Notes under the pieces: model-generated
Told to the model about the DNA's origin: nothing
Databases searched by the model: none
The model's input: the letters and a program-made list of their open reading frames with translations, nothing else
Position numbers and translations under genes: made by a program
NCBI RefSeq assembly: GCF_000832985.1
Contig: NZ_CP009920.1
Location: forward strand, 558,001-622,000
Reading direction: 5' to 3'
DNA: 64,000 nt
From: Priestia megaterium NBRC 15308 = ATCC 14581
Lineage (GTDB): Bacteria > Bacillota > Bacilli > Bacillales > Bacillaceae_H
Shown: positions 33,164-41,434 of the stretch, in pieces
Position numbering within the stretch: position 1 is the stretch's first letter
Layout: each line of letters opens with the position of its first letter

Positions 33164-33655
33164 CTATTCATGCTTACGATGTTCTCCGTATAATGATTTA
33201 TCATAAACGGAGTCACCCTTTGCAAAAGGAGAATCTTCTCTACTTCCTAAGAACTGATTTGTTTTTGTCTCTCTATTAGCTTTTACTAGCAATAATACTT
33301 TTCCTTTTTGCAGATCATCTGCATAAGGTCCTGCTTCTGTAAGAGGGACACCTAAGTTAATTAAACGCTTTTCTACTCTTGCTTTATCACTACGAATCTC
33401 TTTAGGGTGATCTGGTGAAAACATATGTTTAATTTTATCCATAATCGACTCATCCTGGTGATTTTGTGCTGCGGTTTCAACCTTCTTGACGTCAATTCCC
33501 TCTCTGCTTTCTACTCTCGAATAGTCCTCTTTATCGATATCTTTGCTGGTTACAAGAGAAAGGTCCTTCTCTTGAAAACCTTGTGTCTTTAAGTTTTGAA
33601 TAGCGGTTACAATATCTTCTTCATTATCATACGTACCTATCACATTTTTTGTCAT
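33164..33655 (-). CDS. general stress protein, YflT/GSP17M domain (paralogue)
   Basis: The 163-residue product opens with TKNVIGTYDNEEDIVTAIQN and LKTQGF, as does the copy at 5722. It has KHMFSPDHPKEIRSDKARVE in the middle, then LGVPLTEAGPYADDLQKGKV. The tail is longer and Asp/Lys-rich (FLGSREDSPFAKGDSVYDKS). A near-consensus sigma-B promoter precedes it (33719-33743). It is probably a stress-induced cytosolic protein; the activity is unknown. GAAGGAGG lies before ATG. Confidence 0.85.
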   Translation of the reverse strand: MTKNVIGTYDNEEDIVTAIQNLKTQGFQEKDLSLVTSKDIDKEDYSRVESREGIDVKKVETAAQNHQDESIMDKIKHMFSPDHPKEIRSDKARVEKRLINLGVPLTEAGPYADDLQKGKVLLLVKANRETKTNQFLGSREDSPFAKGDSVYDKSLYGEHRKHE

Positions 33656-33718
33656 GAGCAGTTCCTCCTTCTAGTAAAAAAATGGTTTATATCAATTAAT
33701 TCGTTTATGGTAATTGTA

Positions 33719-33743
33719 ATACCCTGACCTCTTTTTCTAAAAC
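33719..33743 (-). promoter_or_regulatory. sigma-B promoter of the YflT-like gene
   Basis: On the minus strand: GTTTTA (33743-33738), 13-base spacer, GGGTAT (33724-33719). This matches GTTTAA-N13-15-GGGTAT except for one base of the -35. Confidence 0.65.
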
Positions 33744-33799
33744 ATTCAAAAAATTGAACAATCATTGTTTAGATAGATAGCCCTTACGGGAACGGCAGC

Positions 33800-33905
33800 A
33801 CCAAAAGTTCGCAAAATATTAAAAGCAATTCAACGAAGCTATGGAGCTTCATGAAAGGATCGCTCATTATATGATTGATAATGAAATGTATCCTGCCTAT
33901 GTTAT
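33800..33905 (+). pseudogene. spore coat CotF-like fragment
   Basis: The forward frame gives the C-terminal part of a CotF/coat-like four-helix protein: AMELHERIAHYMIDNEMYPA, after KAIQRS-like codons. The reading frame then runs into the repeat at 33932. No start or N-terminal part is seen. It is a leftover of a coat gene, not a functional one. Confidence 0.5.
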
Positions 33906-33931
33906 TAAAGGGCAAGTGTGGATTGACACCC

Positions 33932-34050
33932 CTATTGATTTCCATACAAGACTTCGCTTTCCACGGGCGGGCGCTAGAAGCAACAAAACATATGAAACCT
34001 ACGTTTACCATCATAATAAAAAGATCCGAACGATGAACCGTTCGGATCTT
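33932..34050 (-). repeat. truncated copy of the 130-bp intergenic repeat
   Basis: Read on the minus strand, this stretch matches the region 6900-7096: a GTAGGTTTCATAT flank, TTGCTTCTAGC, then CGCCCGCCCGTGGAAAGCGA and GGAAATCAATAG. The middle of the element is deleted. The same terminator stem (ATCCGAACGA) stands at the same end of both copies, so flank and element travelled or were copied together. Confidence 0.6.
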
Positions 34051-34056
34051 TTTAAA
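34018..34056. terminator. bidirectional terminator
   Basis: AAAAAGATCCGAACG/CGTTCGGATCTTTTT stem, loop ATGAAC. It is perfectly paired. It ends the operon at 34111-34782 and abuts the truncated repeat. Confidence 0.85.
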
Positions 34057-34110
34057 ATACGTTTGTCTCAGCCTCTTTTTAAGAGAAGATTTAATTGAAA
34101 AAAATCAAGA

Positions 34111-34497
34111 TTAATGATTGTTTTGTTTATATTCTGCATCAAACGAGTTTTCACCGGCATGGACAGAAAGCAAGGTATCAGCATAGCCAACTAGCCTGTT
34201 GACAAGTTCATCTGCAATTGCATAAACAAGAGGATGGGTTTCTCCTTTAAATAGCGCTGGATCATCTAAGATGACTGTAGTGTTGATAAACACATCTCTA
34301 TTTCCATAAAGGTTATAATGAATCATCGCTTTCCCTGCAGCTCCACCTGTTCTTGGATCTTCATAACCTGGAAGAAATACGTACCATTCTTCTGCCGTAG
34401 CAGACCGGAAATTTTTCGTAAAGGTCATTCCATTGATCACTTTTTCAATCCGCATTTTTTGCTCCAAATGAGTTGCATCTACAATTTTCTCCTTCAT
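34111..34497 (-). CDS. uncharacterised protein, 128 aa
   Basis: A soluble, mixed alpha/beta protein with TFTKNFRSATAEEWYVFLP, YEDPRTGGAAGKAMIHYNLY and a C-terminal DTLLSVHAGENSF. I do not recognise the family. It is the second gene after a DUF1292 gene (21-base gap), so it is probably in the same operon. It has no signal peptide or membrane helix. Confidence 0.65.
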   Translation of the reverse strand: MKEKIVDATHLEQKMRIEKVINGMTFTKNFRSATAEEWYVFLPGYEDPRTGGAAGKAMIHYNLYGNRDVFINTTVILDDPALFKGETHPLVYAIADELVNRLVGYADTLLSVHAGENSFDAEYKQNNH

Positions 34498-34518
34498 AAC
34501 GTACTACTCCTCATCATA

Positions 34519-34782
34519 TTAGCGAAATTCTTCGTCAGCAGGCGTAGCCTCTACAGCAATTTGATAAGCATCTAAAATGGAGTCACGTTCCTCAGAATCA
34601 GTCAATCCAACAAGATATTGTTCACCCTTTTCATCTTCAACGCGCATCAACAGTACTTCTCCGTTCGATTGCAGCAAAGCATAAGTCTGATTTCTCATAT
34701 CAAATAAAGCCTCAACTGCATATTGTTTTTCAATACCTTTTTCATTTTCAATGGTTATAAAATCTCTTTCCCTACTCCTCAC
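34519..34782 (-). CDS. DUF1292 family protein
   Basis: The 87-residue product has the DUF1292 pattern of short beta strands: RDFITIENEKGIEKQYAVEA, FDMRNQTYALLQ, a charged VEDEKGEQYLVGL turn, and an acidic end. The family (YrzB in B. subtilis) is of unknown function. A GAGGTGA-type site precedes the start. It is the first gene of a two-gene unit. Confidence 0.65.
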   Translation of the reverse strand: MRSRERDFITIENEKGIEKQYAVEALFDMRNQTYALLQSNGEVLLMRVEDEKGEQYLVGLTDSEERDSILDAYQIAVEATPADEEFR

Positions 34783-34954
34783 TTCTCGTTCACCTCCACT
34801 AAAAATCTTCCCGGTTACTTACCCGTTCTTCTCTGCTTCTATAATTGTATAAAATGAAATTCAATAGCGAAGGCGAATAGGGAGTTTAGCTATGGATATA
34901 TCTAAAAAAGTAGTTATTTATTCGTCTATTGGAGAATGAAACTTTAAGAAATGA

Positions 34955-35098
34955 TTAAAAAAATGTTTTTACGATATCGTGTTGTGAATGACATTCGTGG
35001 CAGTAACAATTAATTTCTAAAGCATCTTCTGTGAGGGTATGTATAGTTTCTTTTCTGCACTTTTTACAGTATTCTTTTTTCTGACGTGTCTTTGACAA
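34955..35098 (-). CDS. small zinc-ribbon protein, 47 aa
   Basis: The frame starts at TTG 35098 with an AGAGAGGAAG site. The product is SKTRQKKEYCKKCRKETIHT ... LEINCYCHECHSQHDIVKTFF. Two CxxC knuckles (CKKC and CHEC, plus an extra Cys two before) form a ribbon likely to bind zinc. The pattern of Lys/Arg before the first knuckle suggests RNA or DNA contact. It is missing from long-frame lists because it is short. The family is not named here. Confidence 0.6.
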   Translation of the reverse strand: MSKTRQKKEYCKKCRKETIHTLTEDALEINCYCHECHSQHDIVKTFF

Positions 35099-35160
35099 TA
35101 CAATCTCTTCCTCTCTTACATTTTTAATTTTATGTTTCGTATAAAAATAACCATTGATAC

Positions 35161-35271
35161 GTCCCTAAAGAGGATTGCAATAGCAATTGCAACCCTCTTC
35201 TCACATGGCAACTTTTAGATAACAAGGAAATGAAACATCTAATCCCACTTTTTACAGTGTCGGTTGTTTCT
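35161..35271 (-). ncRNA. predicted sigma-G dependent small RNA (copy 2)
   Basis: This is the paralogue of 15478-15592. The ~45-nt 5' part is almost identical, with the same GAAACA/TGTTTC closing stem (35270-35265 with 35237-35232) and CACT/AGTG inner hairpin. The 3' end is a different, long hairpin (AAGAGG...TTGCAAT stem, loop TGCT) with a poor T-run. The stretch UUCCUUGU in the RNA is complementary to ACAAGGA of the SASP ribosome site (7 bases; may be chance). Inference only. Confidence 0.45.
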
Positions 35272-35277
35272 AAAAAT

Positions 35278-35307
35278 TAGTATGTCATTCTGATAAGGAA
35301 ATAAACA
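35278..35307 (-). promoter_or_regulatory. sigma-G type promoter (copy 2)
   Basis: On the minus strand: TGTTTA (35307-35302), 17-base spacer, CATACTA (35284-35278). The geometry is the same as copy 1 and points away from the SASP gene. Confidence 0.55.
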
Positions 35308-35376
35308 CCCATCATTTACCATGTATATACTTCTTGGCCCCTAGGAAACTTAAGAAAAACAAGGAGGTGACACAAC

Positions 35377-35586
35377 ATGGCAAACAACAACAGTGGTAGC
35401 CGTAACGAATTATTAGTAAACGGTGCTGAACAAGCAATCGATCAAATGAAATATGAAATCGCTAGCGAATTTGGTGTAAACCTTGGTGCTGATACAACTG
35501 CACGTGCAAATGGATCAGTAGGTGGCGAAATTACAAAGCGTCTTGTGCAATTAGCTGAGCAACAACTTGGCGGCGGACGTTTCTAA
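35377..35586 (+). CDS. alpha/beta-type small acid-soluble spore protein (paralogue)
   Basis: The 69-residue product differs from the SASP at 15698 by a Met to Leu change (LVQLAEQQ). It keeps the GPR protease site [11 protein letters not shown] and the DNA-binding [13 protein letters not shown]. Upstream ~160 bases and the AAGGAGGTG site are also conserved. A strong terminator follows. The near-identity at DNA level points to a recent duplication or gene conversion. Confidence 0.95.
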   Translation: MANNNSGSRNELLVNGAEQAIDQMKYEIASEFGVNLGADTTARANGSVGGEITKRLVQLAEQQLGGGRF

Positions 35587-35611
35587 GACAACTTTATAAA
35601 GTGATGGCTGA

Positions 35612-35640
35612 AGGAAGAGTGGATACCCACTCTTCTTTTT
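35612..35640 (+). terminator. SASP terminator
   Basis: GAAGAGTGG/CCACTCTTC stem and T-run. It is diverged from the first SASP terminator but in the same place. Confidence 0.85.
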
Positions 35641-35918
35641 ATTATGGACATTTTTTATTTATCATTACAAGTAGAAAGCCACATAAAACATGACAAAACA
35701 AAAAAACTGCCAAAGAAGGCAGCTCTCTGTATAACAAGGGTATTGTGACTGATGCCCTTATAGGCATCTTGAATAGTATACGTAAAATAGTGGATTGTAT
35801 TCACTGATAAAATTCCTTTTTATATCTAAAAGAATAATAAAACATCATATGGAAACGTTAAGTATGTGCATAGTAAGAAAGGTGGCACATTATTATGAAT
35901 ATGTTAAGGAGGATAACA
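35641..35918. other. intergenic region before DUF3231 gene
   Basis: It holds a small CTGCC/GGCAG hairpin near 35706 without a T-run and AT-rich promoter sequence. No further gene is seen. Confidence 0.4.
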
Positions 35919-36431
35919 ATGGGTATTTTAAGTGGAAATCCTACAGATGAACCGATGCATTACGGTGAAGTATTTGGAACATGGTCGTTTCTTTCTGCTT
36001 CGAAAGGATTAGTAGCTGGTTATCAAACGTTTCTAAATCATGTAGGGGACAAGGATCTACATAAGTTGGTACAAGAAACGATTGAACAATGTCAGCAGGA
36101 AATGAAAGGTGTAGAAAAGCTATTAAAAGAAAATGGAGTGGCTTTACCTCCAACTCCGCCTGAACGTCCAGAAGCTTGTTTAGATGATATTCCAGTAGGT
36201 GCACGTGTTCAAGACCCCGAAGTTGCTGCGGCTATTTCACTGGATATAGCTGCTGGTCTAGTTGCTTGCAGTCAACTGATTGGCCAATCTATTCGCGAAG
36301 ATATTGCAGCAATGTTTGGTCAAATTCACATGCAAAAAGTAGCTCTTGGTGGAAAGTTTTTGCGACTTAACAAAGAAAAAGGCTGGTTAGTTCCACCACC
36401 TCTTCACAAGTCAAAAAACACGGATTGTTAA
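35919..36431 (+). CDS. DUF3231 family protein (one domain)
   Basis: The start is ATG 35919 (MGILSGNPTDEPMHYGEV), 8 bases after AAGGAGG; the in-frame ATG at 35895 is upstream of that site. The ~170-residue single four-helix bundle includes HYGEVFGTWSFLSASKGLVA, PTPPERPEACLDDIP and IREDIAAMFGQIHMQKVALG. The family is of unknown function and spore-former-specific. A partial dead copy lies at 10620-10849. Terminators follow at 36497. Confidence 0.8.
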   Translation: MGILSGNPTDEPMHYGEVFGTWSFLSASKGLVAGYQTFLNHVGDKDLHKLVQETIEQCQQEMKGVEKLLKENGVALPPTPPERPEACLDDIPVGARVQDPEVAAAISLDIAAGLVACSQLIGQSIREDIAAMFGQIHMQKVALGGKFLRLNKEKGWLVPPPLHKSKNTDC

Positions 36432-36496
36432 TCATAAAATTCGTATAAAACGTGAAAATTTCACATTAAGTCAATCCTACAACATGCTATAAGAAG

Positions 36497-36531
36497 GAAC
36501 TGCTGATTCATTCCACATTAGCAGTTCTTTC
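36497..36531 (+). terminator. terminator
   Basis: GAACTGCT/AGCAGTTC stem with loop and T-rich end, about 65 bases past the DUF3231 stop. Confidence 0.7.
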
Positions 36532-36618
36532 TCAAATAAAGAGCACTAACGAGAGCAAACTACTCAAGATGCAGTAGAGCATTATCAATATAATAACATC
36601 TATATTTCAACGACTATG

Positions 36619-36648
36619 AAAACTACTGCGTAGGAGCAGTAGTTTTTT
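36619..36648. terminator. terminator
   Basis: AAAACTACTGC/GCAGTAGTTTT stem, loop GTAGGA, then T-run. No gene is directly before it. Confidence 0.7.
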
Positions 36649-37240
36649 CCCTTTTTATTATGTTGTATTGAATATAAAAAGGCAGTGGACATAATGTACG
36701 TCTATAAACAGTATCAAATTAATTCTGGAATACATAATAATCTTTTAAGAGAAACTACTAACAAAAAACGATAAACCCTTAGTTATCATATATAAAATTA
36801 TTTTATTCATCTTTCCAATGTTTTTAATCGAACTCTGGGCAGAAAAAAAGACAAATTTAATTAGATGGAGAAGACCTTGAAAATGGGAAATGGTATCATA
36901 CTTTACTTAGTCTTACAGTCAAATCAGTATTAAACAGGTTAATGATCGGAGCTATAAGAGCATTAGATGAAAAAGTAGAAAAGAGTTCTTGATTCATGAA
37001 ATAAAAACTAAATTGAAGATATTTCTATATCTTGAACAAATGAGTTAAGACGCCGTGAAGCATCTAACCACCTCTTTATGGAAAAATAAAGAGCTTTTTC
37101 TCGTCAAAGAACCCTTCATTTTGATAAAGATTAGGTGTATATCAATGAACTGCATAAAATAAATGAACAAGACCATATTAAATATGGATGATAGGTATAA
37201 AAAGTATATTTTTTTCGAAGCCATGGAAGATCGATCGTAA
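36649..37240. other. gene-poor stretch with remnant-like frames
   Basis: A frame without a start near 36860-36990 gives SVLNRLMIGAIRALDEKVEK, and a nearby frame gives FPMFLIELWAEKKTN. Both look like pieces of a decayed gene that I cannot name. A terminator stem CTCTTTAT/ATAAAGAG with T-run lies at 37072-37100. Nothing else is supported. Confidence 0.35.
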
Positions 37241-38143
37241 ATGAATAATTATAAAAATGACAATAGTGCAAGACGCTATATTGCTCATGTCAGTATATTT
37301 GGAACGACTCAAATCCATTTAAGAAATCCTTATATTATCGCTTGGTGGTCAGCGGCTTTTCCAGGGTTTGGGCACCTACTACTGTCTAAATACCTTCGCG
37401 GCTTTGTGTTGTTCGTATGGGAAGTCGTCATAAATATTAAATCTCATGTAAATTTAGCCATGATTTATTCTTTCCAAGGAAACATTGATATGGCAAAAGA
37501 AGTGCTTAATACAAGGTGGCTTCTTATTTGTATCCCCGTTTATATTTTTGCTATATGGGATAGTTACCGGACAACCGTTGATTTAAATAGAATATACGTG
37601 TTAGCTGAACGAGAAAACGTATCAACATCCAAGCTTTTGTATTGGGACAAGAAAAAAAGGTGGAGTGAAAACATGCAGGTCTTTTCTACATTTGAATACT
37701 CCAGTTACATAGAATTAGCTGTTTCAGAGCTAGAAAAAAAAGGGATAAAGAAAGAAGATATATTTATTGTCCCCCTTAATAATCGAACGGAAGATCGCCG
37801 GCTTTTTGATAGCCTTCATCGAGCAGATGGAATTTCTCTTATTGATCTAGGAATGGCTCTAGCCACAGCCTTTTCAGTCATTGGTGCAAGCATTGGTTTT
37901 AAACTAAGCTGGGGCCCCATCTACTGGGGAATAATTAGTGCTTTTATCGGATTTATCTTAGGACTAGGAATTAAACTATTTATGTTTAAAGTAATCAGGA
38001 AAAATCAACGGCTTTTACGCGGCAAACATTCGGAAGTCATACTCATTGTTAATTGTCGTACGGTGGACGCCGGAGTGGTTGAACAAACTTTGTGGAAAAA
38101 CCTTGCCTTAGGTGTTTCAAAAGTCAGATCTGATGGCTTATAA
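37241..38143 (+). CDS. uncharacterised membrane protein, 300 aa
   Basis: About five membrane helices. The N-terminal part has a TM2-like start: NPYIIAWWSAAFPGFGHLLL, then KYLRGFVLFVWEVVIN. Residues 145-190 form a soluble region (FSTFEYSSYIELAVSELEKK), followed by two more helices (ALATAFSVIGASIGF, IYWGIISAFIGFILG) and a C-terminal soluble part. The middle region looks like the signal part of the YflT-type stress proteins, so the protein may join a membrane TM2 unit and a stress-type domain (weak). It is monocistronic with terminators on both sides. The ribosome site is weak, so the start is uncertain. Confidence 0.65.
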   Translation: MNNYKNDNSARRYIAHVSIFGTTQIHLRNPYIIAWWSAAFPGFGHLLLSKYLRGFVLFVWEVVINIKSHVNLAMIYSFQGNIDMAKEVLNTRWLLICIPVYIFAIWDSYRTTVDLNRIYVLAERENVSTSKLLYWDKKKRWSENMQVFSTFEYSSYIELAVSELEKKGIKKEDIFIVPLNNRTEDRRLFDSLHRADGISLIDLGMALATAFSVIGASIGFKLSWGPIYWGIISAFIGFILGLGIKLFMFKVIRKNQRLLRGKHSEVILIVNCRTVDAGVVEQTLWKNLALGVSKVRSDGL

Positions 38144-38212
38144 AAATAAGTCATCACCGTACAATATAATGGCTATATAAGGAATGAATGAATTACTATT
38201 CAGGATTAGAGA

Positions 38213-38242
38213 TAACTTCCTTAACGCATTGAGGGAGTTTTT
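38213..38242 (+). terminator. terminator
   Basis: AACTTCCTTAA/TTGAGGGAGTT stem (G-T wobble) and T-run, 70 bases past the stop. Confidence 0.7.
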
Positions 38243-38286
38243 CTGTTTTTAAGCTGTATACTCTTTAGTTAGTATAATGTCATTTA

Positions 38287-38329
38287 TTAGAACCAAAAAA
38301 GCTTTTAAAAAAAGCTTTTTTGGTTCTAA
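38287..38329. terminator. long bidirectional terminator
   Basis: TTAGAACCAAAAAAGCTTTT with its exact complement around a 3-base loop (20-bp arms). It ends the convergent bstA-like gene. Confidence 0.85.
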
Positions 38330-38351
38330 CATATGTTAATTAAATGCCATT

Positions 38352-38870
38352 CTACCAACCTCTTTGATTTCTTAATGTCGTAATATGAGCAACGTGATGC
38401 TTTCCATGCCAAGCGTAAGTAGCTATTAATTGCTCAATCGTCACTTCCCCGTTTTCAGGATGGTGGATCATTTTCTTCAAATCTTTTTCATCAAGGGAGT
38501 TTAACAATTTATGAAGCCGCTTATGTAAAGCTGAAAAAAGTTGGAGAGAAACTTCTATAGGTAAATCATTATCAGGCAAAGTTGACCAAGCCACTTCATC
38601 ATATGCTTTAATAGTAGGCGCTTGCTCTGTTAACCCTAATTTAAAACGAGTATAAGCATTCATATGGGAGTCAGCTAAATGATGGACAACTTGACTTAAT
38701 TTCCAACCGCCTTCTCGATAAGGCGTAGCTAATTGTTCTTTGGTCAGTCCTTCTACAGCATCAGCTAATTGCTTTGGTGCATCTCCAATGTCATGAATCC
38801 ACCCTTGAATATCTTCTTTCTGAATATTTTCTTTCACGGTAAATTTCCCAATAGGATATTGATTAAACAT
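38352..38870 (-). CDS. bstA: bacillithiol S-transferase BstA (YfiT) type, DinB family
   Basis: The 172-residue product has the DinB/YfiT fold: MFNQYPIGKFTVKENIQKED at the N-terminus and metal-ligand histidines in SQVVHHLADSHMNAYTRFK and HGKHHVAHI. B. subtilis BstA (YfiT) joins the thiol bacillithiol to electrophiles such as monochlorobimane and fosfomycin-like toxins. The length and motifs fit. It stands alone. Confidence 0.85.
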   Translation of the reverse strand: MFNQYPIGKFTVKENIQKEDIQGWIHDIGDAPKQLADAVEGLTKEQLATPYREGGWKLSQVVHHLADSHMNAYTRFKLGLTEQAPTIKAYDEVAWSTLPDNDLPIEVSLQLFSALHKRLHKLLNSLDEKDLKKMIHHPENGEVTIEQLIATYAWHGKHHVAHITTLRNQRGW

Positions 38871-39137
38871 ATTTCTTCCTCTCTTTCTATTTTTATTAAT
38901 ATCTATTATATCAATTTTAAATATAAATAAATTTAAATATTCAGAATTAAATATAGGTGAAAAATTATAATTTATAAATATGGTATGTACTTTCAGTTAC
39001 CATCATGTACCTTCTCCGCAGTACAAAGACCTGCCTTTGCTATAATTCATGATAATCCCCCCTAAATTAGGCCGCTTTTAATTAAAACAATAAACATATA
39101 GATAAACTTGCCGTAAAATTAAGTTGAGGTGAGTAAA

Positions 39138-39368
39138 TTGAGCAGTGATTATAAAAGCTATTTCTACAAAAAGTTCTTTTTAATATATTTTATTACCGTT
39201 TTCTTATTTATTAGTATTGATATTATAGAATCAGGAAGAATTACACTTTTTTCTTTTGAAGACAGCTGGAATTTCATTTTGTATCAAACTGGTTTTTGTT
39301 TAATTTCTATTGGCTTTTTTAGCGCATTCATTACAAACTTATTATGGAAAATAAAAAGAGTTAAATAA
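39138..39368 (+). CDS. small membrane protein, 76 aa
   Basis: The start is TTG 39138, 6 bases after GAGGTGA; an earlier in-frame GTG overlaps that site. The product has two membrane helices (about 12-32 and 45-65), a short loop, and a Lys-rich end. It is not recognised. Confidence 0.5.
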   Translation: MSSDYKSYFYKKFFLIYFITVFLFISIDIIESGRITLFSFEDSWNFILYQTGFCLISIGFFSAFITNLLWKIKRVK

Positions 39369-39405
39369 ATACGTCATAGACCCCTACAGAAATAAAAAAC
39401 GACCT

Positions 39406-39603
39406 TCAGCGATGAGAAGATCCTTTTTGGATATTTGCTTTAAGCGCTTGTAATCTTGATTGAGAATCATTGGTTTGTCTAATTACTTTTTCCACGATGT
39501 ATTGATATCCATGTAAAACAACGGCTAAAACCGTAGTCATCCCCCAGTACATGCTTGGCGACATCTTTTTCATTTTAAATGTGACGATAGCATTAGAATC
39601 CAA
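39406..39603 (-). CDS. small protein, 65 aa, uncertain start
   Basis: One hydrophobic stretch (about 18-36, YWGMTTVLAVVLHGYQYIV) and a charged tail. It starts at TTG 39603 with a poor ribosome site, or at a downstream ATG (about residue 11 or 14). A hairpin overlaps its last codons. It is not recognised and may be a remnant. Confidence 0.4.
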   Translation of the reverse strand: MDSNAIVTFKMKKMSPSMYWGMTTVLAVVLHGYQYIVEKVIRQTNDSQSRLQALKANIQKGSSHR

Positions 39604-39607
39604 TCTT

Positions 39608-39646
39608 CAAAAAAGAAGCATCTAGCCTTTAAAGAATAAATGCTTC
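39608..39646 (-). terminator. terminator of 57-aa gene
   Basis: GAAGCAT/ATGCTTC stem with a T-run on the minus strand, 8 bases past the stop at 39654. It supports that small gene being real. Confidence 0.65.
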
Positions 39647-39653
39647 CTCTCCT

Positions 39654-39827
39654 TTACACCTTATAAATTTCATTAGACGACAGCCAGTCAACGAATTGAT
39701 GATACGGATAATAGGTAGTCCCTTTCAGCTCTATCTTTGGAGCTCCGGGATATTTAGTTAACAGTTCTTCAATTTCACCATTTGGAATTGTATTAGGAAT
39801 TCCTTCTTCTTTCATAATTGATGCCAT
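39654..39827 (-). CDS. small soluble protein, 57 aa
   Basis: ATG at 39827 opens a frame that is missed because of its length. The product is MASIMKEEGIPNTIPNGEIE ... LKGTTYYPYHQFVDWLSSNE. It is acidic and aromatic-rich, with no membrane segment. The ribosome site is poor, but a good terminator follows. The family is unknown. Confidence 0.5.
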   Translation of the reverse strand: MASIMKEEGIPNTIPNGEIEELLTKYPGAPKIELKGTTYYPYHQFVDWLSSNEIYKV

Positions 39828-39869
39828 TGTAAAGAATCAAAAGAGGCATAAGCATATAGTTGAACTAGT

Positions 39870-40076
39870 ATGGTATGTTGTGTTGTGTTCGCTGTTATAA
39901 CTGCGGCCATTAGCTCCATACTTATTTCACTACTTATCTCAATAGATGATAACAATTTTTTTATAAACTTGGGTTTATTTAAATCATTCCTCTTTTTTTC
40001 TCTTAGTTGCTCAGTGCCCTTTGGAATCTGCTCTATCTTATTGAATTCTAGGATAAAAAAGAATTTTTTGCAGTAA
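39870..40076 (+). CDS. possible small membrane protein, 68 aa
   Basis: Two hydrophobic helices (about 3-25 and 35-57) are separated by DDNNFFINLG. There is no clear ribosome site before ATG. It may be a true two-TM protein or a chance frame in an AT-rich stretch of remnants. Confidence 0.3.
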   Translation: MVCCVVFAVITAAISSILISLLISIDDNNFFINLGLFKSFLFFSLSCSVPFGICSILLNSRIKKNFLQ

Positions 40077-40204
40077 ATAAATAGTTTATATAGTCTATAC
40101 CAATCTAGCTGCTATATCGCCTTGCTGAAAAGAATTGGACAACCGGAAAAATAATTAAACAAAGACATATCACTACAAATAAAAATATGTTACCAAAATC
40201 ATTT

Positions 40205-40280
40205 AAAATCGTAATCCCGCTTATTAATGTTCTAAATTGACCTAATGTAAACTTCCCAATTTGAACATTTACTGCTTTTT
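40205..40280 (-). pseudogene. 3' fragment of an mntP-like gene
   Basis: This stretch matches 42457-42531 (the 3' part of the intact MntP/YtaF-like gene) almost base by base; the protein fragment is VQIGKFTLGQFRTLISGITI versus VQIGKFTLSQCGTLISGITI. The frame continues leftward with a different hydrophobic tail to about 40110. It has no 5' part or start, so it is a partial duplicate. Confidence 0.65.
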
Positions 40281-40310
40281 CTACCTTTTCTCTTCATTAC
40301 GGAGTCATCA

Positions 40311-41183
40311 TTACTTTTTTAACACCGGTATCCATATTTCACTTTTAAAGGTTGGCGACGTTACATTTTTATGTTCATTCCATAATATTTCCGGCCCTTC
40401 TACTTGTTCATAATTTGAGGATGGAAACCATTCTGAATAAATTCGTCCCCATACATTTTGTAATGTCTCAGGAAATGGTCCGACTGCTTCGAATACAGCC
40501 CATATTCCAGCTGGCACTTCAAGTTGTACTAAATCATCGGGACAATCCTTAGTTGTAGCTACACCGATATAATGGTCCAGCTGTCCTTTTTCCTCCATTC
40601 TCCCTTCAGAAAAGTTCAGAGATGCACTAAGCAAACCCAATGGTGTAACATTAGAAAGTTCTTTTAATTTACGTACTGTTTCATCGTTTAAGCTTTCCCA
40701 CATAGCAGCAATCTTTGGGTTAACTCCATGAAAAATGATAGGAACTCTTTCTTTAATACCAACTATATGAAAGGCCTCTTTTTCCTCAATTCGATAATTC
40801 ATTTCATTTCCTCCTTTAATTGATAACTGAAAGGTCATTTTTGGAAATGCTTTAAGTGAACTCCCATTTTTTTTAGCTTCCGAAGGAGTTATACCGTGTA
40901 GATTTTGAAAAGCCCTTGTAAACGAATCCGGTGAGCTATAATTGTACTTGATCGCAACATCAATGACTTTAATGTTACTATCTTTAAGTTCAAATGCTGC
41001 AAGTGTAAGTCGTCTTCGGCGAATATATTCTGATAAAGTAATACCTGCAAGAAAAGAAAACATTCTTTTAAAGTGATACTCAGAGCAAAGAGCCAGCCTT
41101 GCTACTTCTCTAAAGTCGATATCATTCGTTAAATTCTCCTCAATATAGTGTAAAGCTCTATTCATATTTCTAAGCAAATCCAT
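40311..41183 (-). CDS. AraC family regulator with GyrI-like effector domain
   Basis: The 290-residue product has two HTH motifs of AraC/XylS type across about residues 8-105 ([20 protein letters not shown], and [20 protein letters not shown]). Residues 128-288 form a GyrI/effector-binding domain ([20 protein letters not shown] ... [11 protein letters not shown]), the BltR/RobA-type arrangement for sensing drugs or small organic molecules. GGGAGGT precedes ATG. Its targets are not obvious. Confidence 0.9.
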   Translation of the reverse strand: MDLLRNMNRALHYIEENLTNDIDFREVARLALCSEYHFKRMFSFLAGITLSEYIRRRRLTLAAFELKDSNIKVIDVAIKYNYSSPDSFTRAFQNLHGITPSEAKKNGSSLKAFPKMTFQLSIKGGNEMNYRIEEKEAFHIVGIKERVPIIFHGVNPKIAAMWESLNDETVRKLKELSNVTPLGLLSASLNFSEGRMEEKGQLDHYIGVATTKDCPDDLVQLEVPAGIWAVFEAVGPFPETLQNVWGRIYSEWFPSSNYEQVEGPEILWNEHKNVTSPTFKSEIWIPVLKK

Positions 41184-41347
41184 TTGTATGACCTCCCTTA
41201 TTATCAGAATAACAGGATTTGAATAAGGCTATCCGACATTTCATGCACAGTTATGCAGGCTTTTTCCTTCTATTCATAAGTTCCTACACACTTAAACAAG
41301 TTATTCAAGGTGCAATTTCAGCTAGCATAATAACTTTAGAAACCAAC

Positions 41348-41382
41348 AAATAAAGAGCCTTAAATTATAAGCCTCTTTATTT
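41348..41382 (-). terminator. terminator of MEDS gene
   Basis: AATAAAGAG/CTCTTTATT stem around an AT loop, T-rich ends, 53 bases past the stop at 41435. Confidence 0.7.
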
Positions 41383-41434
41383 GCTCTTTATTTACCTTTG
41401 TTTTTTAAAAATAAAAGCTCAAGCACACTATTAC

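Noticed and set aside
35221-35370. small RNA as proven antisense to SASP translation
   Set aside because: The 7-base match to the SASP ribosome site is of a kind that any anti-Shine-Dalgarno-like stretch gives by chance.
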